The notes under the pieces are model-generated. The model had not been told where the DNA came from and ran no database searches. It was given only the letters and a program-made list of their open reading frames with translations. Below are positions 1-7,965 of a stretch of DNA of 64,000 bases, in pieces. The translations under genes and the position numbers were made by a program. The stretch is taken from assembly GCA_036340235.1 (NCBI GenBank), contig JAYYZE010000011.1, forward strand, positions 1-64,000, read 5' to 3'. The stretch is from GCA-2862585 sp036340235 (lineage in GTDB: Bacteria > Bacteroidota > Bacteroidia > Flavobacteriales > UBA7312). Position 1 is the stretch's first letter. Each line of letters begins with the position of its first letter.

Positions 1-1
1 T

Positions 2-817
2 ACATGTCAAAGCATTTGGCAAGAGCTAACTACTCATAAATTTGACAGGTACTCGCTATTGATTAATCTAGGCGGTGGTGTGATTGGAGACATGGGAGGT
101 TTTGCCGCCTCATGCTATAAAAGAGGCATTGATTTCATACAAGTTCCTACCACTCTATTAGCAATGGTTGACGCCTCTATTGGAGGGAAATTAGGTATTG
201 ATTTTTCAAATTTCAAAAATCAAATTGGACTATTTAGATACCCAAAATGCGTGTATATTTTTCCTGATTTTCTTAAGAGTTTAGACAAAAGACAGCTATT
301 ATCTGGGTTTGCTGAGGTTATTAAATACGCATTAATACAGGATGTATATTTTTGGCAACAAATTAAGGCAAGCTCTTTAGAAAAAATAGACTGGGAGCAA
401 GTCATTACAAAATGCGTAGAATTAAAAAATAAGATAGTAAAGGAAGACCCCTATGAAGATGGTAAACGTAAAATCCTCAACTTCGGGCATACTATTGGAC
501 ACGCCATAGAAAGCCATTATTTATCACAAGGTAAAGACCTATTGCACGGCGAAGCCATAGCCCTAGGCATGCTAGTTGAAAGCCAGCTTTCGCCTATTAG
601 TGAAAAAGAAAAGATTGAAATAAGCGATTGTTTCAAAAGATATTTTTCGTTAATTGACATTCCTCCTCTTGAATCTCTTTTACCATTTATTCAAAATGAT
701 AAAAAAAATAAAAATCAAAAAGTGCAATTTTCTCTATTAACTAAAATAGGTAAATGCGAATATAATATGAAAGTGACTAACTCACAATTAAAGAATGTAT
801 TTAAATCTTATATTTGA
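2..817 (+). CDS. aroB: 3-dehydroquinate synthase, 5' end missing
   Basis: Converts DAHP to 3-dehydroquinate, the second step of the shikimate pathway, in the cytoplasm using NAD and a divalent metal. The reading frame is open to the left window edge: the codon at 59 (TTG) is internal and residues continue upstream of it, so the true start lies outside the window. About 271 residues are visible against a family length near 350. Visible motifs are the glycine-rich GGGVIGDMGGF near the NAD site, the FAEVIKY glutamate, FGHTIGHAIE and LLHGEA, which supply metal-binding Glu and His residues. It stops 13 nt before the next gene, and aroA follows one gene later, so a shikimate operon is likely. Confidence 0.95.
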   Translation, partial: TCQSIWQELTTHKFDRYSLLINLGGGVIGDMGGFAASCYKRGIDFIQVPTTLLAMVDASIGGKLGIDFSNFKNQIGLFRYPKCVYIFPDFLKSLDKRQLLSGFAEVIKYALIQDVYFWQQIKASSLEKIDWEQVITKCVELKNKIVKEDPYEDGKRKILNFGHTIGHAIESHYLSQGKDLLHGEAIALGMLVESQLSPISEKEKIEISDCFKRYFSLIDIPPLESLLPFIQNDKKNKNQKVQFSLLTKIGKCEYNMKVTNSQLKNVFKSYI

Positions 818-830
818 AATTTAAGAATTT

Positions 831-1595
831 ATGACACCAGCCAAACAGTATCTCATTGATGAAGGCATCCACCATTACTTCGATTTAGAACTAAATTCAG
901 ACTACAACGAAGGTGCATTTGATGCCGTTAGTGGGCAATTAAAAACTCCATTCCCACCTGACTTAAACGATTTAGCGAGACTCCATCAAATCATTAGAAA
1001 ACGAAAATCGTTTACAGTATTAGAGTTTGGCCTAGGACTTTCAACTATTGTAATAGCCGATGCATTGGCCAAAAATAAATGCGATTTTTTATCTCTAGAA
1101 AAGGTGCCCGAAATTAGAAACCGTTTTATGTTTCAAATGGTATCTGTTGACTCCGATAAAACATGGATTGAACATACCAAAGATAAATTTCCTGATCATT
1201 TACTCCATTTGGTTAAATTTCACTTTTCCACAGTAAGTATCGGCACTTATAACGACAGAATATGCCATTATTACGACTCTCTTCCAAACATTATCCCAGA
1301 CTTTATATATTTGGATGGCCCAAACCCCAAAGATGTCAAAGGGGATATAAGTGGTATGAGCTTTCAGTGTGACGAGCGTACCGTCATGGCTGCTGATATT
1401 CTACGAATGGAATCCACTCTTTTACCAGGAACATTTGTACTCATTGACGGAATAACAAACAACTCGCGATTTCTTGCCAATAATTTCCAACGAAATTTTC
1501 AAATGATTTGGCATAAAGAAGACGACATTACCTCCTTTGAACTAGTGGAAGAACGACTTGGAAAATATAATCTACTAGGGTCTGATTTCTTTTAA
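831..1595 (+). CDS. class I SAM methyltransferase-like protein of unknown substrate
   Basis: A 254-residue soluble protein. The segment VLEFGLGLSTIVIADAL (around residues 65-81) looks like the first beta strand and glycine loop of a Rossmann methyltransferase, with acidic residues of LSLEK after strand two. FIYLDGPN (about residue 160) resembles the strand-four region and TFVLIDG the strand-five region. No substrate-specific motif was recognised, so calling it a methyltransferase is inference from fold-like motifs. It sits between aroB and aroA with only 13 and 2 nt spacing, so it is probably co-transcribed with them. It could equally be a sugar or lipid modification enzyme with no role in aromatic synthesis. 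Confidence 0.55.
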   Translation: MTPAKQYLIDEGIHHYFDLELNSDYNEGAFDAVSGQLKTPFPPDLNDLARLHQIIRKRKSFTVLEFGLGLSTIVIADALAKNKCDFLSLEKVPEIRNRFMFQMVSVDSDKTWIEHTKDKFPDHLLHLVKFHFSTVSIGTYNDRICHYYDSLPNIIPDFIYLDGPNPKDVKGDISGMSFQCDERTVMAADILRMESTLLPGTFVLIDGITNNSRFLANNFQRNFQMIWHKEDDITSFELVEERLGKYNLLGSDFF

Positions 1596-1597
1596 GA

Positions 1598-2824
1598 ATG
1601 TACCATATTTCACATGCTTCCAAGACTTTTGACGCTGAGATAGCCCTACCTTTTTCTAAAAGCATTAGTAATCGTTTGTTGATTATTCAGTCTTTGTGTA
1701 AAGACCCTTTTGACATATATAATTTATCGGCTGCCAATGACACACGGTTACTTGCAAAAGCTCTAAGACAAGAAACAAATAACATAAACGTTGGAGATTG
1801 CGGAACAGCATTTCGATTTCTTACTGCTTTTCTGGCCACAAAAAAAGGTGAATTTATTCTTACAGGCAGCCAACAAATGAAACAACGCCCCATAAAACCA
1901 CTAGCAGATGCACTTAAACGGTTAGGGGCCAAAATTCATTATATAGAAAAAGAGGGATTTCCTCCTTTAAAAATAACATCGAAAAGATTAACTAGCAATC
2001 GTATTGATATCAAATCAAGCATTAGTAGTCAATTCATATCGGCGCTTCTACTAATTGCCCCTACTTTAAAGCAAGGTCTTGAGCTTAACATTCAAGGAAA
2101 TACCTTATCTAAGCCTTACATTATTATGACAATAGAATGTATGAGGTACTTTGGGATAGATGTCAGATGGACTAAAAATATTATTACAGTCTCACCACAA
2201 GCTTACAAAGCAAAAAACATAACAGTCGAAGCCGATTGGAGTTCACTAGCTTTTTTTCTGCAAGCTATGGTATTTTCAAAGTATTCATATTTAAAAATAA
2301 ATGGAGTTTACGAAAACAGTTGGCAAGGTGATACTAAGGTGTTAGAATTGTATAAACGTTTTGGAATAAAAAGTGATTTTGAAAATGGATACCTGTTATT
2401 AAGTAAAGAAAATAATAATTATCCCAGTAATGACTTTAATGTGAATTTATTAAACTTTCCTGATTTGGCACCAGCCTATTGCTGCACCCTAGCCGGAACA
2501 CGTAAAATGGCTACTGTAGGTGGTCTTGACAATTTAAAGTTTAAAGAAAGTCATCGGTTAAAAGCCCTACAAATGGAACTAAAAAAAATTAATCAAAATT
2601 GCCAATTTAATAATACTGATTTTAGCTTATTTTCGAGTAAATTAGCCCCCCCAAAGGAAGCATTTTCATCTCATGATGATCACAGAATATGTATGAGTTT
2701 GGCTCCTTTTGCACTTTTATTTGACATTCAACTTGAAGGTGTTGAAACGGTTAGTAAATCGTTTCCTAATTTTTGGAATGAAATGAAAAAAATTGGTTTT
2801 ACAATAAATCGGATAACTCGCTAA
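1598..2824 (+). CDS. aroA: 3-phosphoshikimate 1-carboxyvinyltransferase (EPSP synthase)
   Basis: Transfers the enolpyruvyl group of PEP to shikimate-3-phosphate, the sixth shikimate-pathway step. The 408-residue length is slightly short for the family (about 430), as is common in Bacteroidota. Visible motifs are LPFSKSISNRLLI near the N terminus (catalytic Lys and shikimate-phosphate site), GDCGTAFRFLTAFLA (the usual GNAGTxxR loop in a variant form), LKFKESHRL and DDHRICMSLAPFAL near the C terminus. The ATG is 2 nt after the preceding stop. The 3' end overlaps the convergent HAD gene by 26 nt. Confidence 0.96.
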   Translation: MYHISHASKTFDAEIALPFSKSISNRLLIIQSLCKDPFDIYNLSAANDTRLLAKALRQETNNINVGDCGTAFRFLTAFLATKKGEFILTGSQQMKQRPIKPLADALKRLGAKIHYIEKEGFPPLKITSKRLTSNRIDIKSSISSQFISALLLIAPTLKQGLELNIQGNTLSKPYIIMTIECMRYFGIDVRWTKNIITVSPQAYKAKNITVEADWSSLAFFLQAMVFSKYSYLKINGVYENSWQGDTKVLELYKRFGIKSDFENGYLLLSKENNNYPSNDFNVNLLNFPDLAPAYCCTLAGTRKMATVGGLDNLKFKESHRLKALQMELKKINQNCQFNNTDFSLFSSKLAPPKEAFSSHDDHRICMSLAPFALLFDIQLEGVETVSKSFPNFWNEMKKIGFTINRITR

Positions 2825-3491
2825 GGCAGCGTATTTCGTGAGTTATATCCTTTTCATTGTGAGTAATTGAATGTGGATTAAAAAAAACCTGATTCATTCC
2901 TACTTTTCGAGCGCCAGCGATATCAGCTACTAAATCATCACCAATCATCAAACAGTCTTTTGGCTGAGTATCACACTTATTAAAGGAAAAGTTGAAAATT
3001 TCGGGATTTGGTTTTTTATAGCCAACTTGCTCAGAGGTGATAATCTCATTAAAGTAATCCAATAAATCATTGGATTTTAATTTTTGATATTGTACTTCTT
3101 CAAACCCATTGGTAATGATATGCAGTTGATAGTTGTTTTTCAAGCAGGATAAAACACTATGTACAAATGGAAACAAATGTGTTTTTTGGGGACAAAGTTT
3201 TACATACTCATCGCCCATTTGTGATGCTAATGTTTTATCTGAGATGGAAAATTTTTCTAAAGTCAGTAAGAATCGTTCGTCTCTTAATCGTTCTTTGGTA
3301 ATTTGATTTTGTCGGTACAAGCCCCACAACTCTTCATTTATTTGTTTGTATGTATCGATAAAGAGTTGATTATTTGAAATGCCTTTTGTGTATAATTCGA
3401 AATCGGTAAATAGTTCACAAAGTACTTCATGTGAGTTTTTTTCAAAATCCCACAGTGTTCGGTCGAGATCAAAAAAGAGGTGTTTGTACAT
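2799..3491 (-). CDS. HAD-family hydrolase, YjjG-like nucleotidase
   Basis: A 230-residue haloacid dehalogenase phosphatase resembling the YjjG noncanonical pyrimidine nucleotidases. From the chosen start the catalytic motif I FFDLDRTLWDFE gives nucleophile Asp8 and general acid Asp10. Motif II is HIITNGFEEVQ, motif III lysine is in GYKKPNPEIF, and motif IV is MIGDDLVADIAGA. The start is set at 3491 because this ATG overlaps the upstream stop as TAATG, which suggests translational coupling; an in-frame extension to 3503 would intrude into the upstream gene. The substrate is inferred only from family likeness. Confidence 0.85.
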   Translation of the reverse strand: MYKHLFFDLDRTLWDFEKNSHEVLCELFTDFELYTKGISNNQLFIDTYKQINEELWGLYRQNQITKERLRDERFLLTLEKFSISDKTLASQMGDEYVKLCPQKTHLFPFVHSVLSCLKNNYQLHIITNGFEEVQYQKLKSNDLLDYFNEIITSEQVGYKKPNPEIFNFSFNKCDTQPKDCLMIGDDLVADIAGARKVGMNQVFFNPHSITHNEKDITHEIRCLSELSDLL

Positions 3492-3916
3492 TAAAAGTTC
3501 CAAACAAGGGTGAGTACAAAAGACCAGCCTAATACTGAAGCAAACAGCATAGGTAACGTTTTCTTTTTATTTGGAAAGAAGTGTAGAGCAATGAAGGTTC
3601 CTACTGGAATCGAAAACACAACAGGTGTTAAAAAAGCAATACCAAACAGTCCATATTTCCTGACTGTTTTAAGTGCTAGTTTCTTTTTTAATCCGGGCTT
3701 TTTTTTACGTTTATGGTCAAATGGGAAAAAGCGATAGTATATCTTTAAAATGACTTTTCTGAATTGCGCAAAAAACAAAACACCTATTATCCCTCCAAAA
3801 CAGGTAATTAAAAATGTCTGCCAAAATGAAAAATTATAGGTTAATGCCAACGGAACAGCAAAAAAAAATTTTACACCTCCCATTAAAAATACTGATATTG
3901 CTTCTAGAAATTGCAC
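3491..3916 (-). CDS. small multi-pass membrane protein, unknown function
   Basis: A 141-residue hydrophobic protein I do not recognise by family. It has about four hydrophobic spans: residues 5-25, 30-48, 88-108 and 120-140. Between spans two and three is a strongly basic loop (HKRKKKPGLKKKLALK) likely to face the cytoplasm. The stop overlaps the start of the HAD hydrolase as TAATG, so the two are co-translated. The layout is vaguely like small SNARE-associated (DedA) or small multidrug-export families, but no diagnostic motif is visible. Confidence 0.7.
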   Translation of the reverse strand: MQFLEAISVFLMGGVKFFFAVPLALTYNFSFWQTFLITCFGGIIGVLFFAQFRKVILKIYYRFFPFDHKRKKKPGLKKKLALKTVRKYGLFGIAFLTPVVFSIPVGTFIALHFFPNKKKTLPMLFASVLGWSFVLTLVWNF

Positions 3917-3998
3917 AAATAGTTGATATATTAATTTTAAGGTGCAAAAATCTGAAAAATATTGTAAACAAACCGCCTCAAAGTCACAAAAATTTATT

Positions 3999-4901
3999 CT
4001 AAGTTTTACTTTTTCTTAGCCGTTCAACCCCCTTTTTTTGCCAAAAAAAACGTCTAATGGTATAGTAGTTAGTCAGAGTAGCACCAAATCTAGCATTCCT
4101 ATCTGCGATACTTTGAATATTAGATCCTTCAAAATCAAAAGTGAAGCCAGCATAGTTAGGCAAAGAAAAAATATGGTCGAGTAACAAAAAGTAGGCACGT
4201 TTACTTTTACCTATTTTATCACTGTAAGATGAGAGTAGAATAAGGCGCTTATCAGAAACTATTAAAAAAACAGAGCAACAGTTTTGCCCATTAAAAGAGA
4301 CAGAGTGTATCCGACCCTTAGAGGTGTTAATGAGCGCACACATGATACGTCGCTCAAGAGCTAGCATGGAAGTATTCATGAAAGCCTTTGCCTCAATGGC
4401 TTTTTTGTCAGAAAATTGTGAAATACAATCGACATTGGCAGACAACTCTACTCCTTTGTTTTTTGCTTTATTAATGTTCTTAACTTGACTTTTTGAATAA
4501 TTATTTCGCAAAAATTCTATATCATTTATTTCCAATTCATAGTTTGAATTTTTTTTGACAGCAAATATCGAATGGCCGTTTGCAACATTCAAATTTAGAG
4601 ACACATACAGAAACTTGCTTGGAATTGAATTGACAAAAACATCAACGTCCAGTTTTTTTTGTGTGTAAAAAACACCCAATTGCTGACAAAAATAAGGGTT
4701 GGTTATATATTTTAGACCAAACCAGCTCTTCCATGGAAGGGGCATAACAGCTTCGTAGTCATTATATACCAAAGCGTCCCAATTTTCACATACTAAACTG
4801 AGATACCAACTATAGGCATATGGCATTGAATTTTTGGAACGTTCAATACATTTATCCCACTTTACCATATCAAGGTGTTTATTTCGGATATATACAATCA
4901 A
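3999..4901 (-). CDS. FemAB-like / GNAT-fold acyltransferase, unknown substrate
   Basis: A 300-residue soluble protein. The N-terminal pattern (WDKCIERS, MPYAYSWYLSLVCENWDAL, then AVMPLPWK and YITNPYFCQQLGVF) is typical of Bacteroidota FemAB-related GNAT proteins that act on cell-surface precursors. The second half has SVFLIVSDKRLILLSSYS followed by AYFLLLDHIFSL and TFDFEGSNIQSIADRNARFGA, a FemAB-like acceptor region. The ATG overlaps the stop of the polysaccharide deacetylase gene by 4 nt (ATGA), implying one operon and a shared role in glycan modification. The acyl donor and acceptor cannot be read from sequence. Confidence 0.65.
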   Translation of the reverse strand: MIVYIRNKHLDMVKWDKCIERSKNSMPYAYSWYLSLVCENWDALVYNDYEAVMPLPWKSWFGLKYITNPYFCQQLGVFYTQKKLDVDVFVNSIPSKFLYVSLNLNVANGHSIFAVKKNSNYELEINDIEFLRNNYSKSQVKNINKAKNKGVELSANVDCISQFSDKKAIEAKAFMNTSMLALERRIMCALINTSKGRIHSVSFNGQNCCSVFLIVSDKRLILLSSYSDKIGKSKRAYFLLLDHIFSLPNYAGFTFDFEGSNIQSIADRNARFGATLTNYYTIRRFFWQKKGVERLRKSKT

Positions 4902-6196
4902 TGTCTAACAATTTCTAACATCCTTTCGTAAACAGTTTTCCAACCCTGCCATTGTTGGTAATCGCTCCAAGTTTCGTTGTGCCATACTGAGATAAAATGA
5001 CCATCCACTGCTTTTATCTCATTTATGATTTTTTCAATGTGTTTCAATGACTCATCAGGGGATAGCATCAAATAATACTTGTAGGTAGCATCCATTACCG
5101 CGAAAGGGTGAATCATTAAACTGGTGGAAGACTCATTCTCCAAGTCATAAAAATAATAAGGTGTGCAAATGCTTGCCCTGAATCCCGCATGTGAAGCATA
5201 GCCCATGGTATAGTCATGTTTAATAGAAAGTTCGATAAGGTTTCGATATGTTTTAGGAATATCTAATTTTAAAAAATGCTGTCTTGAAAGCTTGACTTCT
5301 TGTTTGATAATTTTCTCTAAACGCTTTACTTCCATTTGCAATTTGTCATGACTCAAATTAGATGAAAAAGAGGGGTGAATACCGACTTTAGAATAATCTG
5401 ATAAATGTTTGATTAATAATTGAAATTTTCGACTATGTACTGAACAATTCTTATCGTTAGTACCATAGTCTGCTAGTAAAATAAAGTAAATAACATCGAC
5501 ATCAAACTGTTGATTGATTTTAATCTGATAATCAAACGTATCATAAGGATCCGCCTGTTTACCCAACAATACATCCTTGCGGAAATATAATTGGTCTTTG
5601 TCATTTTGAAAAATTTCTTTTGCAAATGAAGCTAGAGTTCGAACAACCCCTTTTTCTAAAAAATAGTAAGCATTGTCAACATCAATGGTTGAGGTATATT
5701 TGAATACTTGAACTGGGAATGTAAACTCATCGAATTTTTTTTCTATTATTTTTTGAAATTCCTTTATCCATAGATTTACTAATGGTCTTTCTAAAAAATG
5801 GTGCTTATAAGCCAGACTCTGGGAAGCAGTAAATCGATTGTAATGGTCTTTAATGTGTGGCAAGTATTCTTCGTATCTGCTTACTAAATAAAAAGTAGCG
5901 GAAAAAACATCAAATGGAATAAGCTCATCAGTAGTTTTGAAAAATATGGGTAGATTATTCCAATTTTTTAATTCTATATCTTGGTTTTTAATGCCTTTAT
6001 CGTTTAGCAAACCAAAGGGCTTTATCCATAACTCATCGTTTATTCTTTGACTGGAATAATTTATTTTTGGCCCTTCATGGAGCTCAAAAGTATCCAAATC
6101 ACAAGTGAGATTAACCTCGATTTTTGACACTGTTTCAAATATCAAATGAGTAACATATTGAACTCGTGTGGTTATCTGGGGTGTATAAATTAGCAT
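4898..6196 (-). CDS. polysaccharide deacetylase family protein with N-terminal DUF7033-like region
   Basis: A 432-residue protein with an N-terminal extension of about 160 residues containing FSATFYLVSRYEEYL, seen in a Bacteroidota-specific deacetylase subfamily. The NodB-like half begins at STIDVDNAYYF (Asp172 and Asp174). Its candidate metal ligand is in VGIHPSFSS (His274), and later blocks are GYASHAGFRASICTPYYFYD, IHPFAVMD and FISVWHNETW. No signal peptide is seen, so it may act in the cytoplasm on a lipid-linked glycan. It is translationally coupled to the FemAB-like gene downstream. The broken radC lies directly upstream with no gap. Confidence 0.75.
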   Translation of the reverse strand: MLIYTPQITTRVQYVTHLIFETVSKIEVNLTCDLDTFELHEGPKINYSSQRINDELWIKPFGLLNDKGIKNQDIELKNWNNLPIFFKTTDELIPFDVFSATFYLVSRYEEYLPHIKDHYNRFTASQSLAYKHHFLERPLVNLWIKEFQKIIEKKFDEFTFPVQVFKYTSTIDVDNAYYFLEKGVVRTLASFAKEIFQNDKDQLYFRKDVLLGKQADPYDTFDYQIKINQQFDVDVIYFILLADYGTNDKNCSVHSRKFQLLIKHLSDYSKVGIHPSFSSNLSHDKLQMEVKRLEKIIKQEVKLSRQHFLKLDIPKTYRNLIELSIKHDYTMGYASHAGFRASICTPYYFYDLENESSTSLMIHPFAVMDATYKYYLMLSPDESLKHIEKIINEIKAVDGHFISVWHNETWSDYQQWQGWKTVYERMLEIVRH

Positions 6197-6847
6197 TTAG
6201 AGTAGGTGTTCATCCGCAAAGCTAAAATAGGTGTTTTGTCCAATAATTATATTATACAAAAAGAGATATTTCAATAATTTGAGCCCCGTATTTAGTTTTT
6301 TTGTCAGTTCAATATCACTTTGACTGGGTCTAACTTTTGCTGAAGAATGATTGTGAAACAACATTAAGCCAGATGCTTTAAGGTTGAGCGCCAGATTAAA
6401 AATAATTTTTGAATCGATAACCGTTGATGAGACTTTGCCCCTACTAATTTGACAACAATTAAGAGCATGATTAGCATTATCAAAAAAAAGTACCCAAAAA
6501 TGTTCATGATCTAACGCTTCCAACTTCCACTTCATGTATTGAAAGCCTAAGCACATGAAGTAATAATTTCTTGAGATTTTCTATTAGCCAGTTCCAGGGC
6601 GGCTAAAATGGAGATAGCTTTAGCTTGCCCAATACCTTTGTATGCCATCAATTCGTTTAGCGACATTTTGGCATTGTGAAAGAATTTGTTGTTATAGTGA
6701 AAACGCGGAATCTGAGTCGTTACCCGAATAAATTATTACAAAAACAGGTTCAGGGGCACTCAGAAAATGTGCCCCATGTTTGTCCAACCTCTCTCTTGTT
6801 CTATCTTCTTCAGGCCAAGACTTAATAATTAATTTTTCATGGCTCAC
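6197..6847 (-). pseudogene. radC: radC pseudogene (nonsense mutation and frameshifts)
   Basis: The intact 119-codon ORF at 6197-6556 carries only the C-terminal JAB/MPN part of RadC, with ALDHEHFWVLFF and LFHNHSSAKVRPSQSD (two His and Asp retained). The missing N-terminal half is upstream in other frames. A GTG at 6847 opens a frame reading SHEKLIIKSWPEEDRTRERL, the usual RadC N terminus, which hits TAA at 6692-6694. A second frame gives MSLNELMAYKGIGQAKAI and ILAALELANRK, the helix-hairpin-helix part, and ends at TAG 6547-6549. At least one nonsense mutation and two frameshifts are needed to reconstruct the roughly 220-residue protein. The C-terminal ORF might still be translated. Confidence 0.88.
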
Positions 6848-6905
6848 TACTCAAAAAAAATTATATTGATTTTGAAGGACGATAAAAGTTCAGTGGGGGC
6901 GGTTA

Positions 6906-7157
6906 TTACAAGCTATTGACGTGCTTGGCGAGTTTTGATTTTAAATTAGCCGCTTTGTTTTTGTGAATAATATTTTTCTTTGTTAGCTTGTCTAACATAG
7001 ACTCAACACTAGGAAGAAGTGCTTTTGCCTCTTTTTTATCGGAAACCGAGCGTATCTTTTTCACCGCATTTCTGGCTGTTTTGTGATAGTAACTGTTAGC
7101 GGCGTTTCGTTTAGCCGTCTGTCTGATTCTCTTTTTTGCCGATTTATGATTAGCCAT
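6906..7157 (-). CDS. rpsT: 30S ribosomal protein S20
   Basis: Primary 16S rRNA-binding protein of the small subunit. The 83-residue lysine/arginine-rich sequence starts MANHKSAKKRIRQTAKRNAA, the S20 signature, and continues with ARNAVKKIRSV and a C-terminal NIIHKNKAANLKSKLAKHV. Length is normal for the family. It appears to be its own transcription unit: a TACATTTG -7 box lies 25 nt upstream. No terminator was seen between it and the radC remnant. Confidence 0.98.
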   Translation of the reverse strand: MANHKSAKKRIRQTAKRNAANSYYHKTARNAVKKIRSVSDKKEAKALLPSVESMLDKLTKKNIIHKNKAANLKSKLAKHVNSL

Positions 7158-7182
7158 ATAATTATTATTAAAAACAGGATGG

Positions 7183-7190
7183 CAAATGTA
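7183..7190 (-). promoter_or_regulatory. Bacteroidota -7 box upstream of rpsT
   Basis: On the minus strand this reads TACATTTG, an exact match to the Bacteroidota sigma-factor consensus TAnnTTTG. It ends 25 nt before the rpsT ATG, matching the spacing seen before other genes in this window. No clear TTG at the -33 position was seen. Confidence 0.6.
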
Positions 7191-7242
7191 TTAATTTATT
7201 TGCTATTTATTGATACTAGACAAAAAAAAAGAAAGAAAATAC

Positions 7243-7911
7243 TTATTGGAACCATGTTGCTCTAATCATTTCTCGCTTTCCTGGGGGCCCTTTAAGAGTT
7301 TCTAGTGAAAATCCCGCTGCTTTTAAATTTCGTTTAACTTGACCATTCGCACAATAGGTTACTAAAATCGCACTGTCATTAAGGTATCTCGAAAGGTTTT
7401 TAAAAATTTCTACTGACCAAAGGTTATAATTAGCTTTTGGAGCAAAGGCATCGTAGTATACTAAATCAATTTTTCGATCAATGGATAAGGTTTCAATACT
7501 AGATTTGAATTTGAATAAGTTAAAATTTGGACTGATAGCTGTTTCTTGATTCCAATCACTACAATGCATTCTTTTAAAAAGAGATTCATAATCTTGGGAG
7601 CTCAAAAAAAACGGGTAATCTAATTGTTTTACTATTTCGTAATTGATTGGATAATTATCTACTGATAAATAGTTTATTTTTAGATTTGCCTTTGACGATT
7701 CTACAAAAGTTACTAAGGCATTTAAAGCCGTCCCAAAACCCATTTCTAAAATGTTCAACGAAGACTTATTTATATTACGAAGTCCATGTTCTATATAAAC
7801 ATGCTTTGCTTCACTGACCGCACCATGTATTGAGTGGTAATAAACTTCCCGCTTAGTAAGAAACAAGGTTTTACTTCCATCTTTTGTCATTACCACTTCG
7901 AAGTGATCCAT
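7243..7911 (-). CDS. mnmD: tRNA 5-methylaminomethyl-2-thiouridine methyltransferase domain protein (MnmD)
   Basis: Stand-alone equivalent of the MnmC methyltransferase domain, which uses SAM to complete mnm5s2U at the wobble position of tRNAs. The 222-residue length fits the single-domain form; no FAD oxidase domain follows. Diagnostic features are the N-terminal YYHSIHGAVSEAKHVYIEHG, the SAM loop ILEMGFGTALNAL, IDLVYYDAFAPKANYNLW (the conserved YDAFAP block) and LVTYCANGQVKRNL near the C terminus. It lies upstream of rpsT on the same strand, with a separate promoter between them. Confidence 0.9.
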   Translation of the reverse strand: MDHFEVVMTKDGSKTLFLTKREVYYHSIHGAVSEAKHVYIEHGLRNINKSSLNILEMGFGTALNALVTFVESSKANLKINYLSVDNYPINYEIVKQLDYPFFLSSQDYESLFKRMHCSDWNQETAISPNFNLFKFKSSIETLSIDRKIDLVYYDAFAPKANYNLWSVEIFKNLSRYLNDSAILVTYCANGQVKRNLKAAGFSLETLKGPPGKREMIRATWFQ

Positions 7912-7934
7912 GCATCAAGTTAAGTATTATTTTT

Positions 7935-7942
7935 TAATTTTG
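7935..7942 (+). promoter_or_regulatory. Bacteroidota -7 box upstream of the M42 aminopeptidase
   Basis: Reads TAATTTTG, an exact TAnnTTTG match, and ends 23 nt before the ATG at 7966. It lies in the 54-nt divergent gap with mnmD. No convincing TTG was found at -33. Confidence 0.55.
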
Positions 7943-7965
7943 CAGTCCAATTCTAAACAACTCCA

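Noticed and set aside
3814..4002. 62-codon plus-strand frame near 3.9 kb
   Set aside because: Lies mostly antisense to the small membrane protein gene; lysine/isoleucine-rich with no recognisable features.
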